Shown here one piece after another: positions 7,777-15,139 of a DNA stretch of 33,062 nucleotides. Under the pieces are notes generated by a model, which did not search any database, was not told the DNA's origin, and saw only the letters and a program-made list of their open reading frames with translations. The translations under genes were made by a program, and so were the position numbers. Each line of letters starts with the position of its first letter. Positions within the stretch are counted from its first letter, which is position 1. Location of the stretch: contig CAIZPS010000173.1 in the NCBI GenBank assembly GCA_903934925.1, positions 1 through 33,062 of the forward strand, given 5' to 3'. This stretch comes from an uncultured bacterium (lineage in GTDB: Bacteria > Actinomycetota > Actinomycetes > S36-B12).

Positions 7777-7813
7777 GGCGTCTCGTCGTCGCTGTAGCGA
7801 CAGTTCATGGCGT
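7750..7813. repeat. 32-bp tandem duplication across the microprotein start
   Basis: The copies 7750-7781 and 7782-7813 match at 31 of 32 positions. The only difference is A versus T at the codon giving Cys in the intact gene and Ser in the upstream copy. The duplication covers the start codon and first nine codons. Confidence 0.9.
7773..7808 (-). CDS. 11-codon ORF, mutated duplicate of the microprotein start
   Basis: ATG 7808 begins MNCRYSDDETP followed by TGA. The stop overlaps the microprotein's ATG (ATGA). The first nine codons repeat the microprotein's N-terminus except that the second Cys (TGC) is Ser (AGC). A good SD (GAGAGGGG) precedes ATG 7808, while none directly precedes 7776. It may act as a leader peptide that feeds ribosomes to the true gene, or it may be an accidental by-product of a tandem duplication. 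Confidence 0.4.
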   Translation of the reverse strand: MNCRYSDDETP

Positions 7814-8143
7814 CGCCCCTCTCAGGCCCGACCTCGTGACGAGGCGATCTCATTGTGCACGCATGATGGCTCCCGATCGAGGCAGTTCCCAGCCAATCCC
7901 CGGATATGGCCGACCACATGAGCCGCTCAGGGGGCATCACCCCTGCTACGTCGGTTACATTCCAGGGGTGTATTCGCCGCGCTCGAGCATCGGATCGAAG
8001 AGCTCGATCCCGCGCATCGAGTCCTTCCTCGGTGGGGGCGGCATCATGTCCGGTCCATCGCCCGACGCAGTGGCATCGTGGCGGAGCAGCAGACGGCGAC
8101 GCGACTGATGGGCACACGAGACGGTGACGCAAAGGGGGTCGGG
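7814..8143. promoter_or_regulatory. intergenic region between microprotein and LuxR regulator, with dyads and candidate -10
   Basis: No gene of its own is convincing here. A compact dyad CCTCGT-G-ACGAGG lies at 7832-7844 upstream of the microprotein. A second dyad CAGGGG-GCATCA-CCCCTG lies at 7928-7945, and a further CAGGGG half follows at 7963. TACATT at 7956-7961 fits a -10 box for the plus-strand regulator gene, and the second dyad would then overlap its -35 region, as an operator would. The leader from there to ATG 8144 would be about 175 nt, which is long. I see nothing else between 7970 and 8130. Confidence 0.3.
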
Positions 8144-8992
8144 ATGCGTGAGCCACTGGTTCAGGCTCCGGCACGTCGGCGTGGTGACCTGGTGGATTCA
8201 GCGGCCATGCTGGGGATGGTGCGCTTCCTGATGGCACGGCCCACCTGCGCCCAGATCTGCCAGGAGATGGCCCTCAACCTGCTGAGCGCTCACCAGCCTC
8301 GAAGCGTGATGATCGCGCTCTTCGGGGCCGATGGCTCGCTGCACGTCGTGGGGGAGTTCGGACTCGCCCAGGGCGACCTGGAACAGGTGAGCACCGTGTC
8401 CCTATGGGACGGGCAGCCGATGGCGGATGCCGTCCGCAATGGCGAACCGGTGCTTGTCTCGGACGCGAGTTCCACGCTGCACGACCATGGGCGCATCCTG
8501 GGGCTCGGGCCGGATGCGCAGGCACTGGTTGCCTGGCCCCTGACCCTGCCCAGCCAGCGTGTCGGGGTGCTCCAGGTGTCGTTCGCTACACCGGTGGATT
8601 CGTCGCTGTTGCGTGCCGACCTCACCGGCGTCAGCGCGGTGCTCGCTCTCTACCTGTCCCTGCTGACGAGCATCTCGGCACTGCCGGATCGTGCGGTCGA
8701 GGTTCTGGGGGCTATCGAATCCAGTCAAGCCTTCCCCGCCGGGGAGTTCGCCTCCCTGCACGTCCGCGCGTCTGCCCGCAAGCCTGCGCCGAGCAGGCTG
8801 TCGCCTCGCCAGCAGGAGGTCCTCACTCTCATCGCCCAGGATCTGACCAACGCCCAGATCGCCAAGCGCATCGGCTTCAGTGAATCCACGGTGCGGCAGG
8901 AGACGATGGTCATCTACCGCTACTTCGGGGTTGGCGGCCGGCAGGACGCCGTCGCCCAGGCTCGGGCTCGAGGAATGCTCGCCAGCGCGTAG
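8144..8992 (+). CDS. GAF-domain LuxR-type transcription regulator
   Basis: A 282-residue protein. ATG 8144 is preferred over in-frame starts at 8078 and 8108 because of the SD-like run AAAGGGGGTCGGG just before it. Residues about 20-165 form a GAF-like sensor domain (RSVMIALFGADGSLHVVGEF, then GEPVLVSDAS, then ALVAWPLTLPSQRVGVLQVS). Residues about 219-270 form a LuxR helix-turn-helix: LSPRQQEVLTLIAQDLTNAQ, then IAKRIGFSESTVRQE. There is no receiver domain, so the signal is likely a ligand or redox cue sensed by GAF. The regulated genes are unknown; nearby candidates are the sortase downstream and the gene itself through the upstream dyads. Confidence 0.85.
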   Translation: MREPLVQAPARRRGDLVDSAAMLGMVRFLMARPTCAQICQEMALNLLSAHQPRSVMIALFGADGSLHVVGEFGLAQGDLEQVSTVSLWDGQPMADAVRNGEPVLVSDASSTLHDHGRILGLGPDAQALVAWPLTLPSQRVGVLQVSFATPVDSSLLRADLTGVSAVLALYLSLLTSISALPDRAVEVLGAIESSQAFPAGEFASLHVRASARKPAPSRLSPRQQEVLTLIAQDLTNAQIAKRIGFSESTVRQETMVIYRYFGVGGRQDAVAQARARGMLASA

Positions 8993-9024
8993 TCGCTGGC
9001 CGTGGTTCCCCGGCTCGCACGACG

Positions 9025-9030
9025 TACGCT
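9025..9030 (+). promoter_or_regulatory. -10 box of a leaderless promoter (sortase gene)
   Basis: TACGCT is followed by 6 nt (GATGAG) and then GTG 9037. This is the same geometry as at 7084 and 29016. Confidence 0.5.
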
Positions 9031-9036
9031 GATGAG

Positions 9037-9729
9037 GTGAAGGGTCCGGTCTCGCGCTTGATCGCGGGGATCGCCTGTGCTGTTCTCGTCCTCGCCGGTG
9101 TCGCATGGCTCGGTGTGAGCCAGTGGCAGTCACGCGAGGACCTGGCAGTAGCCGCAGTGGGCACACGGCCCCCAGCGAACGACGCCACGACCCCTCCCGA
9201 CGTCCAGGAGAGTCCCGGCAGCACGTTCTCGACACCTCGGCCGATTGAGCCGTCGAGCGTCCCGGTTGAGTTGTTCCCCGTTCCCCGCTTCGTGCGGATC
9301 CCCGGTATCGATGTCGCTTCACGGATTGTGCCGGTGGGGCTCGAAGCCAATGGAGCCCTTGGCATCCCCGAGGATGTCTCGCTTGTGGGCTGGTACCGCC
9401 TCGGCGTCCCACCGGGTGCTGATCAGGGATCGGCCGTGCTGGTTGCGCATCGTGATGGCCGCGGTCAGGGGCGAGGGGTCTTCTACGAACTCGGTCGGCT
9501 TGACGTCGGTGACCTCGTCTCGGTGCGTACGGATGCTGGCGACACCGTCGACTACAGCGTCGTGGCGCGGGAGTCCATAGCCAAGCAGCGGCTGCCCTAC
9601 GAGGAGCTGTTCTCTGTGGAGGGGCCCCCTCGCCTGACCCTCATCAGCTGCGGCGGCTACTACGACCCTGCTGACGGCGGCTATCAGGACAACATCGTCA
9701 TCTCGGCCGTCCCGGTGGCCGACTCCTGA
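9037..9729 (+). CDS. class F-like sortase, membrane-anchored
   Basis: A 230-residue protein with one N-terminal membrane anchor (residues about 8-27), a Pro/Thr-rich linker (44-80) and a sortase beta-barrel (82-225). The catalytic His is H138 in VLVAHRDG and the catalytic Cys is C205 in TLISCGGYYD. The surrounding pattern (RIPGIDVASRIVPVGL, VGWYRLGVPPG, YQDNIVISA) is that of class F sortases of actinobacteria. No Arg occurs after C205, and Q217 stands in the Y-x-DN motif where I expect the third catalytic residue. No LPxTG-type substrate gene is in the window, so it may serve proteins encoded elsewhere or be altered in function. The GTG start follows a TACGCT -10 box by 6 nt. Confidence 0.82.
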   Translation: MKGPVSRLIAGIACAVLVLAGVAWLGVSQWQSREDLAVAAVGTRPPANDATTPPDVQESPGSTFSTPRPIEPSSVPVELFPVPRFVRIPGIDVASRIVPVGLEANGALGIPEDVSLVGWYRLGVPPGADQGSAVLVAHRDGRGQGRGVFYELGRLDVGDLVSVRTDAGDTVDYSVVARESIAKQRLPYEELFSVEGPPRLTLISCGGYYDPADGGYQDNIVISAVPVADS

Positions 9730-9745
9730 GACGCCTGAGGGCCCT

Positions 9746-9755
9746 GTGACGTCAC
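9746..9755. promoter_or_regulatory. 10-bp perfect palindrome upstream of the helical protein gene
   Basis: GTGACGTCAC is a perfect palindrome lying 17 nt after the sortase stop and 112 nt before the next start. It could be an operator. A single short palindrome is weak evidence. Confidence 0.2.
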
Positions 9756-9867
9756 TGTGGGTGTCTTTGGTCCCGACTTCCCCCGATGGCATGGACGCAC
9801 GGAGGGCGCCGGACCACAATGGAGGAGTTGGACGCTCATCCGTCGCTGTCTGGTGAAGGAGCGCATG

Positions 9868-10365
9868 ATGAAGACCACGGATTCCGGCAAGAACCGGCTC
9901 AGCCGCACTGCTGCCAAGGAAGTGCCCCACCGATCCCATGAACGCTTCTACTCCGCGCGCGCCGACGTGAAGAAGGCGTGCGAGGACCTGCTCCATCTGT
10001 TGCGAACATCCCCGGCTCATGAGGTTGTCGTCCGTGACTTCGTCGCTGCCGTCGATCGCCTCATGCATGATCTCCAGCAGGTTTCGCCCGACGAAGCGAA
10101 GGCCACGTCGGCCGTGCGCGAGATGGGCAAAGAGGCTCAGCACCTGCAGGTGGCCGAGACGTGGGTGGCGGCGGCTGATCGCGTCCTTGACCGGCTGGGT
10201 GCGCGTGCCAACCATCAGATGCGCGGAGACCTGCTCGAAGCGCAGGAGCGCGTCATGTGGTGTGTCCGTGCCCAGCACTGGGATGGTGAGTTGACGTCGA
10301 CCACGACGCAGTTGCAGAAGCTCGTTCAGCAGGCGGAGGCTCACGCGGCGCGCGTTGCGTCGTGA
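9868..10365 (+). CDS. helical cytosolic protein of unknown function
   Basis: A 165-residue protein. ATG 9868 gives a 6-nt spacer to the SD AAGGAG (9856-9861); the adjacent ATG 9865 is possible. The sequence is rich in Ala, Glu, Arg and Gln, with no membrane segment and no Cys cluster. It appears all-helical, with heptad-like stretches (VKKACEDLLHLLRTSPAHEV, FVAAVDRLMHDLQQVSPDEA, ETWVAAADRVLDRLGARANH). I do not recognise a family. It converges with the broken peptidase gene with 12 nt between stops. Codon use looks like its neighbours, so there is no sign of recent transfer. Confidence 0.6.
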   Translation: MKTTDSGKNRLSRTAAKEVPHRSHERFYSARADVKKACEDLLHLLRTSPAHEVVVRDFVAAVDRLMHDLQQVSPDEAKATSAVREMGKEAQHLQVAETWVAAADRVLDRLGARANHQMRGDLLEAQERVMWCVRAQHWDGELTSTTTQLQKLVQQAEAHAARVAS

Positions 10366-10377
10366 GCTTTCTGTGAG

Positions 10378-11118
10378 CTAGCGGAGCAGGCCCACGGGCA
10401 GACGAGTCTCCACGACCTGTCCGCCGGTGAGTTCCACCCGGTAGGCGGCTGCCTCCGGGTAGGCGGAAGCGTCATCGCAGACCACCTCGACCGGATCGGT
10501 GCCCTCGTACAGCAGGCCGGTACGGTCGTCTGTCGCGAAGGACATTGGCAGGTCGCCGGCGGCCACGAGCCGGTGGGTCAGCGGTCGTCGCTGGGCCTCG
10601 GAGTCGTAGTGCACCGCATTGCCGTAGGGGAGCAGGGCCAGGCCGTTGGCGGCAAGCTGCAGTTCGGCTCCGAAGGAGTCGGTGGGCCCACCCACATGCC
10701 AGCAGATCGATCCGGCACTGACCCCGGCCAGCACCGCTCCTCGTTCCCACGCGTCGTGCATGGCCTCATCCACGCCGTGCAGACGCCACAGGGCAAGGAG
10801 GTTCGCGACGCTGCCGCCCCCCACCCAGATGACGTCAGCGGCCGCGAGGGCATCGCGGGGTGGGCGGTTCGGCTGGGGGAACAGGGCGAGGTGGTCCAGA
10901 TCGCAGCCGACCTCAGACATCGCCGCGTACATCATCGACAGGTAAGCCGGATCATCGCCGCTCGCGGTGAGCACGAAGCAGACGCGTGGGCGCGGTCGGC
11001 CGGTCAGTTCGAGGGCACGGCGCATGATGCCGCCGGGCCGCACCACGCCCTACAGGCCCGTGCCGACGAAGCCGCCGCTGGTCGCGAGAATCCGCCGGGT
11101 GGAAGGCACATCCGGCAT
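10378..11118 (-). pseudogene. peptidase E (S51) gene interrupted by in-frame TAG
   Basis: The gene reads from ATG 11118: MPDVPSTRRILATSGGFVGT, GL, then TAG at 11052-11050, then in the same frame GVVRPGGIMRRALELTGRP and on to 10378. The first part is the conserved N-terminal strand of peptidase E (R-x-ILATSGGF). The second part holds the nucleophile motif AGVSAGSICW, with WVGGGSVANLLALW before it. Peptidase E cleaves Asp-X dipeptides with a Ser-His-Glu type triad. A GTG at 11046 could start a 222-residue product without the first strand. The parsimonious view is a recent nonsense mutation (intact length would be about 246 codons). A sequencing error or readthrough are alternatives. Confidence 0.7.
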
Positions 11119-11181
11119 TCTTCCCGCCCGTCGAAGACCCCCGGCCAGCGCCCCCGCAGGCGCCGTCTTCCCCCGAAGGTC

Positions 11182-11201
11182 TAGGATACCCCAGGGGGTA
11201 T
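11182..11201 (+). promoter_or_regulatory. CsoR/CstR-type operator overlapping a -10 box
   Basis: ATACCCC-AG-GGGGTAT at 11186-11201 is a 16-bp palindrome with perfect 7-bp arms. It has the layout of operators bound by DUF156 repressors (CsoR, CstR and relatives). A -10-like TAGGAT (11182-11187) runs into its left arm, so a bound repressor would block the promoter of the exporter gene at 11226. No DUF156 gene lies in the window. Confidence 0.6.
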
Positions 11202-11225
11202 GTGAATGGTCGAGGGAGAGCACTC

Positions 11226-12266
11226 ATGAGATCAGTCCACGAGCATCCGGCCTGGTTCGGAGCCGTCATGGGCACCGCGGCGACCTCCATCGTCTTGTTC
11301 GTGCAGTCAGAGGTCTGGGGCATTCCGTGGCTGGAGTGGGCAGCGGTGGTGCTCCTGCTCCTGGCGAGCATCCTGGCCGTCGCGCTGGCGCCCCGCTACG
11401 CCCGTCGGCTCAGTCGACGATCGGAGCTTGTGGTCGAACTCGGGGATCCCGGCCACGGCGCGATGCTCGCGACCCTTCCCGCGGGCCTGCTCGTCCTGGC
11501 CGTCGCCTGGGCGCGTGTAGGGCCGGTTCTCGTCCCCACGTCTGTCGCGGTCTGGATCGACATCGTCATCGCTTCGATCGGGGTGATCCTGGCTCTGACC
11601 GTGGGCATCGCCTGGGCCAATGCGATCGCCTCGGGCACTCATGACCTCGCCTCCGTGAACGGTGGGTGGCTGATTCCGCCGGTGATGAACCTGCTCGTCC
11701 CGCTGGCCATCGTCCCGGTCATGCTGCGCTATCCGGATCAGGCGCCGTGGCTGATGGTCGTCGCCTTCGCCTTCTACGGGATCGGTGCCGTGCTGTTCCT
11801 GGCCGTGTTCACTCTCGTCATCGCCCGCCTGGCCCTGCGCCCGCGGCAGATGGCACAGATGGCGCCGTCGCTGTGGATTCCCCTTGCGCCAGCCGGCATC
11901 CTGGGGTTCGCCCTGCTGCGCCTGTTGCAGGCCGGCCAGGAACTTGGACTTTCGGGCTTCTCGTCCACGACCGCCGGGGTCATCGTTGCCGCAATGGGCA
12001 TCGGCCTGGGCCTTTGGTGGACCCTCTTCGCGGGTGTCGAGGTCGCTCGCCTGAGGCGGGCTGGAGGCATCCCGTTCCATCCCGGATGGTGGGGCTTCGT
12101 CTTCCCGATCGCGGCCATGACGTTGTCGATCATCGGCGTGGGTTCGGTGATGGAATCCGGTCCGGTTCTCATCGCCGGAGTGCTCGCGACCGTGACTCTG
12201 CTGCTCGTCTGGCTGCTGGTCGCCGCACGCACGCTGGACTTGGTCCGGCGCGCTCGGGCTCGCTAG
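11226..12266 (+). CDS. TDT family (TehA/SLAC1/Ssu1-like) anion transporter
   Basis: A 346-residue membrane protein. ATG 11226 is chosen for its SD (GGAGAG, 5-nt spacer); GTG 11202 would lie next to the operator. About ten hydrophobic segments are visible, in the TDT pattern: HPAWFGAVMGTAATSIVLF at the N-terminus (the family's P-x-WF-x-x-VM-x-T), later NGGWLIPPVMNLLVPLAIVP, and HPGWWGFVFPIAAMTLSI near the C-terminus. Family members move tellurite, dicarboxylates, chloride/nitrate or sulfite. A CsoR/CstR-like operator in its promoter makes sulfite or a related sulfur anion an attractive substrate (inference). It may be co-transcribed with the PLP decarboxylase 76 nt downstream. Confidence 0.85.
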   Translation: MRSVHEHPAWFGAVMGTAATSIVLFVQSEVWGIPWLEWAAVVLLLLASILAVALAPRYARRLSRRSELVVELGDPGHGAMLATLPAGLLVLAVAWARVGPVLVPTSVAVWIDIVIASIGVILALTVGIAWANAIASGTHDLASVNGGWLIPPVMNLLVPLAIVPVMLRYPDQAPWLMVVAFAFYGIGAVLFLAVFTLVIARLALRPRQMAQMAPSLWIPLAPAGILGFALLRLLQAGQELGLSGFSSTTAGVIVAAMGIGLGLWWTLFAGVEVARLRRAGGIPFHPGWWGFVFPIAAMTLSIIGVGSVMESGPVLIAGVLATVTLLLVWLLVAARTLDLVRRARAR

Positions 12267-12342
12267 CATCCGGGGGACGCCTGCTGGCAGAACGGCTGAC
12301 GGCGCGTCCACCGGCTGGTGCCGGCGTGCTGGAGGTCTTCTC

Positions 12343-13725
12343 GTGATCCTCGACGCCTCGGATGCAGCTCGCATGCATCATGCGGACCCAGTGATGGTGG
12401 AGGAGATTCTCGCCTTCGTCTCCCACCGTCTGCTGGAGCCTGAGGAGCCCCTCGATGGGCTGGCAGATCGGGACCGTCTTGCCGCCTCCCTCGACGGGCT
12501 CATCTGCGAGAACGGACGCGACTTTCGCGAGGTCCTCGCGATCTACGAGAACGATCTCGCACCCACCGTGCTGTCGGCAGACAGCCCGCGAATGTTCAGT
12601 TTCGTCCCGTCTGCTCCGACCAAGGCCTCCCTGCTCTTCGACATGGTCGTGTCCGCGGCCTCGCTGCAGGGCATCTCCTGGTTCGAGGCCGCGGGGGCGG
12701 TCATGGCGGAGAACCAGGCCCTTCGGATCCTGTCCGATCTCGCAGGCCTTCCGCCCGAGTCGGGCGGCGTCTTCGTCTCGGGAGGCTCTGCTGCAAATCT
12801 CTCGGCACTCGTCGTGGCACGCGACACCATGCGACGTCGGCGTCGTGAAGCGCAATTGCCGGATCTGCCCCTGCGTGTGGTCGTTAGCGACCAGGCGCAC
12901 TCGTCCATCGCGAACAGCCTCAACATCACGATGATGACCGCACTGGTCGTCGACACGCGGGCCACTGACGGCGTGCTGACCGGTCAGTCCGTCCGACATG
13001 CGCTGGCCTCAGACCCCGATCCCTCGGACATCTGCGCGGTGGTGGCGACAGCGGGGACGACGAACGCAGGCATCGTCGATGACATCGTCTCTATCGGTGA
13101 GGTGGCTCGCGAGCACGGTTGGTGGCTGCACGTCGACGGTGCCTACGGCGGTGCCGGCATCCTCTCCGCACGAGTCCGACCGCGCTTCGCGGGAATTGAT
13201 CGGGCGGACTCCATCGTCATGGACCCGCACAAGTGGTGGTTCTCGCCTTTCGACGCGGCGGCACTCCTCTACAGGGATCCACGTCTCGCAGCTGCGGTGC
13301 ACACGCAGGATGCGTCCTATCTCGATGTCATTCACGACGGCGACATCAATCCCAGCGACCTCGCCCACCACCTCACCCGACGGGCGCGAGGCCTGCCTCT
13401 GTGGTTCTCGCTCGCGGTCAACGGCATCAATGCCTACCGGGACGCTGTTGACCGCGGTATCGACCTGGCCCGCTATGCCGCTCGCAGACTGTCCGAGCGG
13501 TCAGACTGCATGCTCGTCCGCGAGCCCGACCTCTCGATCGTGCTCTTTCGCAGACGGGGATGGGGTGAGGCTGACTATGCGCACTGGTCGCAGGACCTGC
13601 TGCAGCGGCAGCGCGCGTTCGTCACGTCCAGTCGCTGGCGAGGAGAGGTCGTGGGTCGATTGGTCTTCCTGCACCCGGCCACGACCGAGGAGATGATCGA
13701 CGAGGTCATCGACGCTCTGGGCTAG
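12343..13725 (+). CDS. PLP-dependent group II decarboxylase (amino-acid decarboxylase family)
   Basis: A 460-residue enzyme with GTG at 12343 behind GGAGGT (6-nt spacer). The length fits group II decarboxylases. Residues about 85-155 carry the substrate/phosphate-binding SFVPSAPTKASLLFD and FVSGGSAANLSALVVAR. H186 (DQAHSSI) is the ring-stacking His, D265 (HVDGAYGG) binds the pyridine nitrogen, and K297 (MDPHKWWF) is the Schiff-base lysine. It would remove CO2 from an L-amino acid such as an aromatic amino acid, glutamate or 2,4-diaminobutyrate; the exact substrate cannot be told. Upstream is the TDT exporter and downstream a GAP-type membrane protein, which could export a product (inference). 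Confidence 0.88.
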   Translation: MILDASDAARMHHADPVMVEEILAFVSHRLLEPEEPLDGLADRDRLAASLDGLICENGRDFREVLAIYENDLAPTVLSADSPRMFSFVPSAPTKASLLFDMVVSAASLQGISWFEAAGAVMAENQALRILSDLAGLPPESGGVFVSGGSAANLSALVVARDTMRRRRREAQLPDLPLRVVVSDQAHSSIANSLNITMMTALVVDTRATDGVLTGQSVRHALASDPDPSDICAVVATAGTTNAGIVDDIVSIGEVAREHGWWLHVDGAYGGAGILSARVRPRFAGIDRADSIVMDPHKWWFSPFDAAALLYRDPRLAAAVHTQDASYLDVIHDGDINPSDLAHHLTRRARGLPLWFSLAVNGINAYRDAVDRGIDLARYAARRLSERSDCMLVREPDLSIVLFRRRGWGEADYAHWSQDLLQRQRAFVTSSRWRGEVVGRLVFLHPATTEEMIDEVIDALG

Positions 13726-13765
13726 GACGATGCACCCACGGGCGAGCGCCTGATTGGATTGCGCC

Positions 13766-14449
13766 GTGGGGATCCTCGGGCTGGTCGGCCAGACGATCCT
13801 GCTGGGTATTGCGGCCGCCTTCACTCCCTCGCTGCTGGCGCTGCAGATTCTCGTCTGCTCGGGCGACCCATGGCGCCGCCGAGCGGCGGCGGTGGCCGTC
13901 GGCGGGTCGTCTGCCTTCATCCTCGTCGGGGGTCTGCTGTACTTCGGGTTCGCTCAACTGCCCACGTCGGCCGGAGCCCCGACTACCGTCGCCATCGCCC
14001 TCCGACTCGTGGCTGCCGTCGTCCTCCTGGGGGTGGGGATCGTGCTGCTCCTGCCGCACCCGGGGCTGCAGCAGCGGACGGAGCATGACGTTCAGGGGTA
14101 CGTCGCGCGGGCGTCGACCTGGGTGTTCTTCTGGGTTGCTTTCGCGCTGAGCATCAAGGACGTCTCGTCCTTCGTGGTCCTTGCCCCGGCCCTGCATGAC
14201 ATCGCGGTGTCCGATGTGAACGCTGTCGTCCAGATGGCGCTGCTCGTCCTGCTCTTTGCCCTGGCATTGTCTCCGGTGCTCGCTCCACTCGTGGCGCGGC
14301 TGGTTCTGGGGCATCGTGCGGATCGAGCATTCCAGCGCATCTACCGGTTCACCATGGACCACCAGTTCCAGCTCATCGCTGCCATGGCCCTGCTCATCTG
14401 CCTCTATCTGGGAGTGACAGGGATCCAGATGCTCCTGGCGGCCGGGTAG
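13766..14449 (+). CDS. GAP/Sap family polytopic membrane protein
   Basis: About 227 residues with six hydrophobic segments (GILGLVGQTILLGIAAAF, AVGGSSAFILVGGLLYF, TVAIALRLVAAVVLLGVGIV, TWVFFWVAFALSIKDVSSFV, and two near the C-terminus). The order and the KDVSSFVVLAPALHDIA stretch fit the GAP/SfLAP family, known from mycobacterial genes near sulfolipid and glycopeptidolipid loci, with a LysE-like fold. The function in other actinobacteria is unclear. The start is uncertain: GTG 13766 is used here, with TTG 13754 in frame 12 nt upstream; neither has a good SD. It follows the decarboxylase by 40 nt. Confidence 0.7.
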   Translation: MGILGLVGQTILLGIAAAFTPSLLALQILVCSGDPWRRRAAAVAVGGSSAFILVGGLLYFGFAQLPTSAGAPTTVAIALRLVAAVVLLGVGIVLLLPHPGLQQRTEHDVQGYVARASTWVFFWVAFALSIKDVSSFVVLAPALHDIAVSDVNAVVQMALLVLLFALALSPVLAPLVARLVLGHRADRAFQRIYRFTMDHQFQLIAAMALLICLYLGVTGIQMLLAAG

Positions 14450-14487
14450 ACCCGTCGGCACTTGAGCCGACACACGGCGTGGTGTCG

Positions 14488-14518
14488 TTGCATCTCAGGC
14501 CCCTGATGAGGTTATCCT
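14488..14518 (+). promoter_or_regulatory. candidate promoter of the DUF3145 gene
   Basis: TTGCAT (14488-14493) and TATCCT (14513-14518) are separated by 19 nt, slightly longer than ideal. They lie about 70 nt before ATG 14587. Confidence 0.35.
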
Positions 14519-14586
14519 CGTCATACTCACCGTCAGTGGTGCCTGTTCGAGAACGCTGGGGAAGGCGACTCTCGAAGGAGGCGGAC

Positions 14587-15132
14587 ATGACGATCGTGGT
14601 GAACGCGCGAGGTGCGTCCGATGCTGGCCCCAGCATGGGACCAGCGCGGGGTGTCATCTTCATCCACTCATGCCCTCGTGCGGTGAGCCCGCACCTGGAG
14701 TGGGCGCTCGCCCGTGTGTTCGGCTCGCGGGTTGACGTCGATTGGGCTGCTCAGCCCGTGGAACCCGGGTCAGTTCGGGCCGAGTTGATCTGGGGCGGCC
14801 CCCTCGGCACCGGCGCTCGGATCGCCAGTGCGCTGCATGCCTTCCGGCAACTGCGTCACGAGGTCACGGAGGATCCCAGTCCGGGCCGCGAGGGTGAGCG
14901 ATTCTCCTTCACGCCGGCGCTTGGCCTGTTTCGCGCCAGCATCGGGGCGCATGGTGACGTCATGGTTCCGGAGGACCGGCTGCGCACGGCGCTCGCCCAG
15001 GTGGCGATGACGGGGGAGTCGCTGACGGACGAGATCGCCCGCCTGATCGGCACTCCGTGGGACGAGGAGCTAGAGCCCTTCCGCTGCGCCCACGAGGGCT
15101 CCACCGTTCGAATCCTCCACCAGGTCGTCTGA
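14587..15132 (+). CDS. DUF3145 family protein
   Basis: A 181-residue protein with ATG at 14587 and a strong SD (GAAGGAGG). The family pattern is clear: ARGVIFIHSCPRAVSPHLEW, then DVDWAAQPVEPGSVRAELIW, then RHEVTEDPSPGREGERFSFT and MVPEDRLRTAL. DUF3145 is restricted to actinobacteria and is often close to acyl-CoA carboxylase and FAS-II genes, as here, where accD is the convergent neighbour. The biochemical role is unknown, and a link to malonyl-CoA/fatty-acid synthesis is inferred only from location. The 163-nt gap after its stop is filled by hairpin-forming 61-bp repeats. Confidence 0.88.
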   Translation: MTIVVNARGASDAGPSMGPARGVIFIHSCPRAVSPHLEWALARVFGSRVDVDWAAQPVEPGSVRAELIWGGPLGTGARIASALHAFRQLRHEVTEDPSPGREGERFSFTPALGLFRASIGAHGDVMVPEDRLRTALAQVAMTGESLTDEIARLIGTPWDEELEPFRCAHEGSTVRILHQVV

Positions 15133-15139
15133 CCCAGCT

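Noticed and set aside
7836-8108. Coding frames in the gap before the LuxR gene
   Set aside because: They are Arg/Ser-rich, have no SD or recognisable pattern and overlap each other.
11050-11052. Pyrrolysine or programmed recoding at the peptidase E TAG
   Set aside because: No pyl genes or recoding structure are seen, peptidase E is not known to use pyrrolysine, and the TAG is in a variable loop. A nonsense mutation is simpler.
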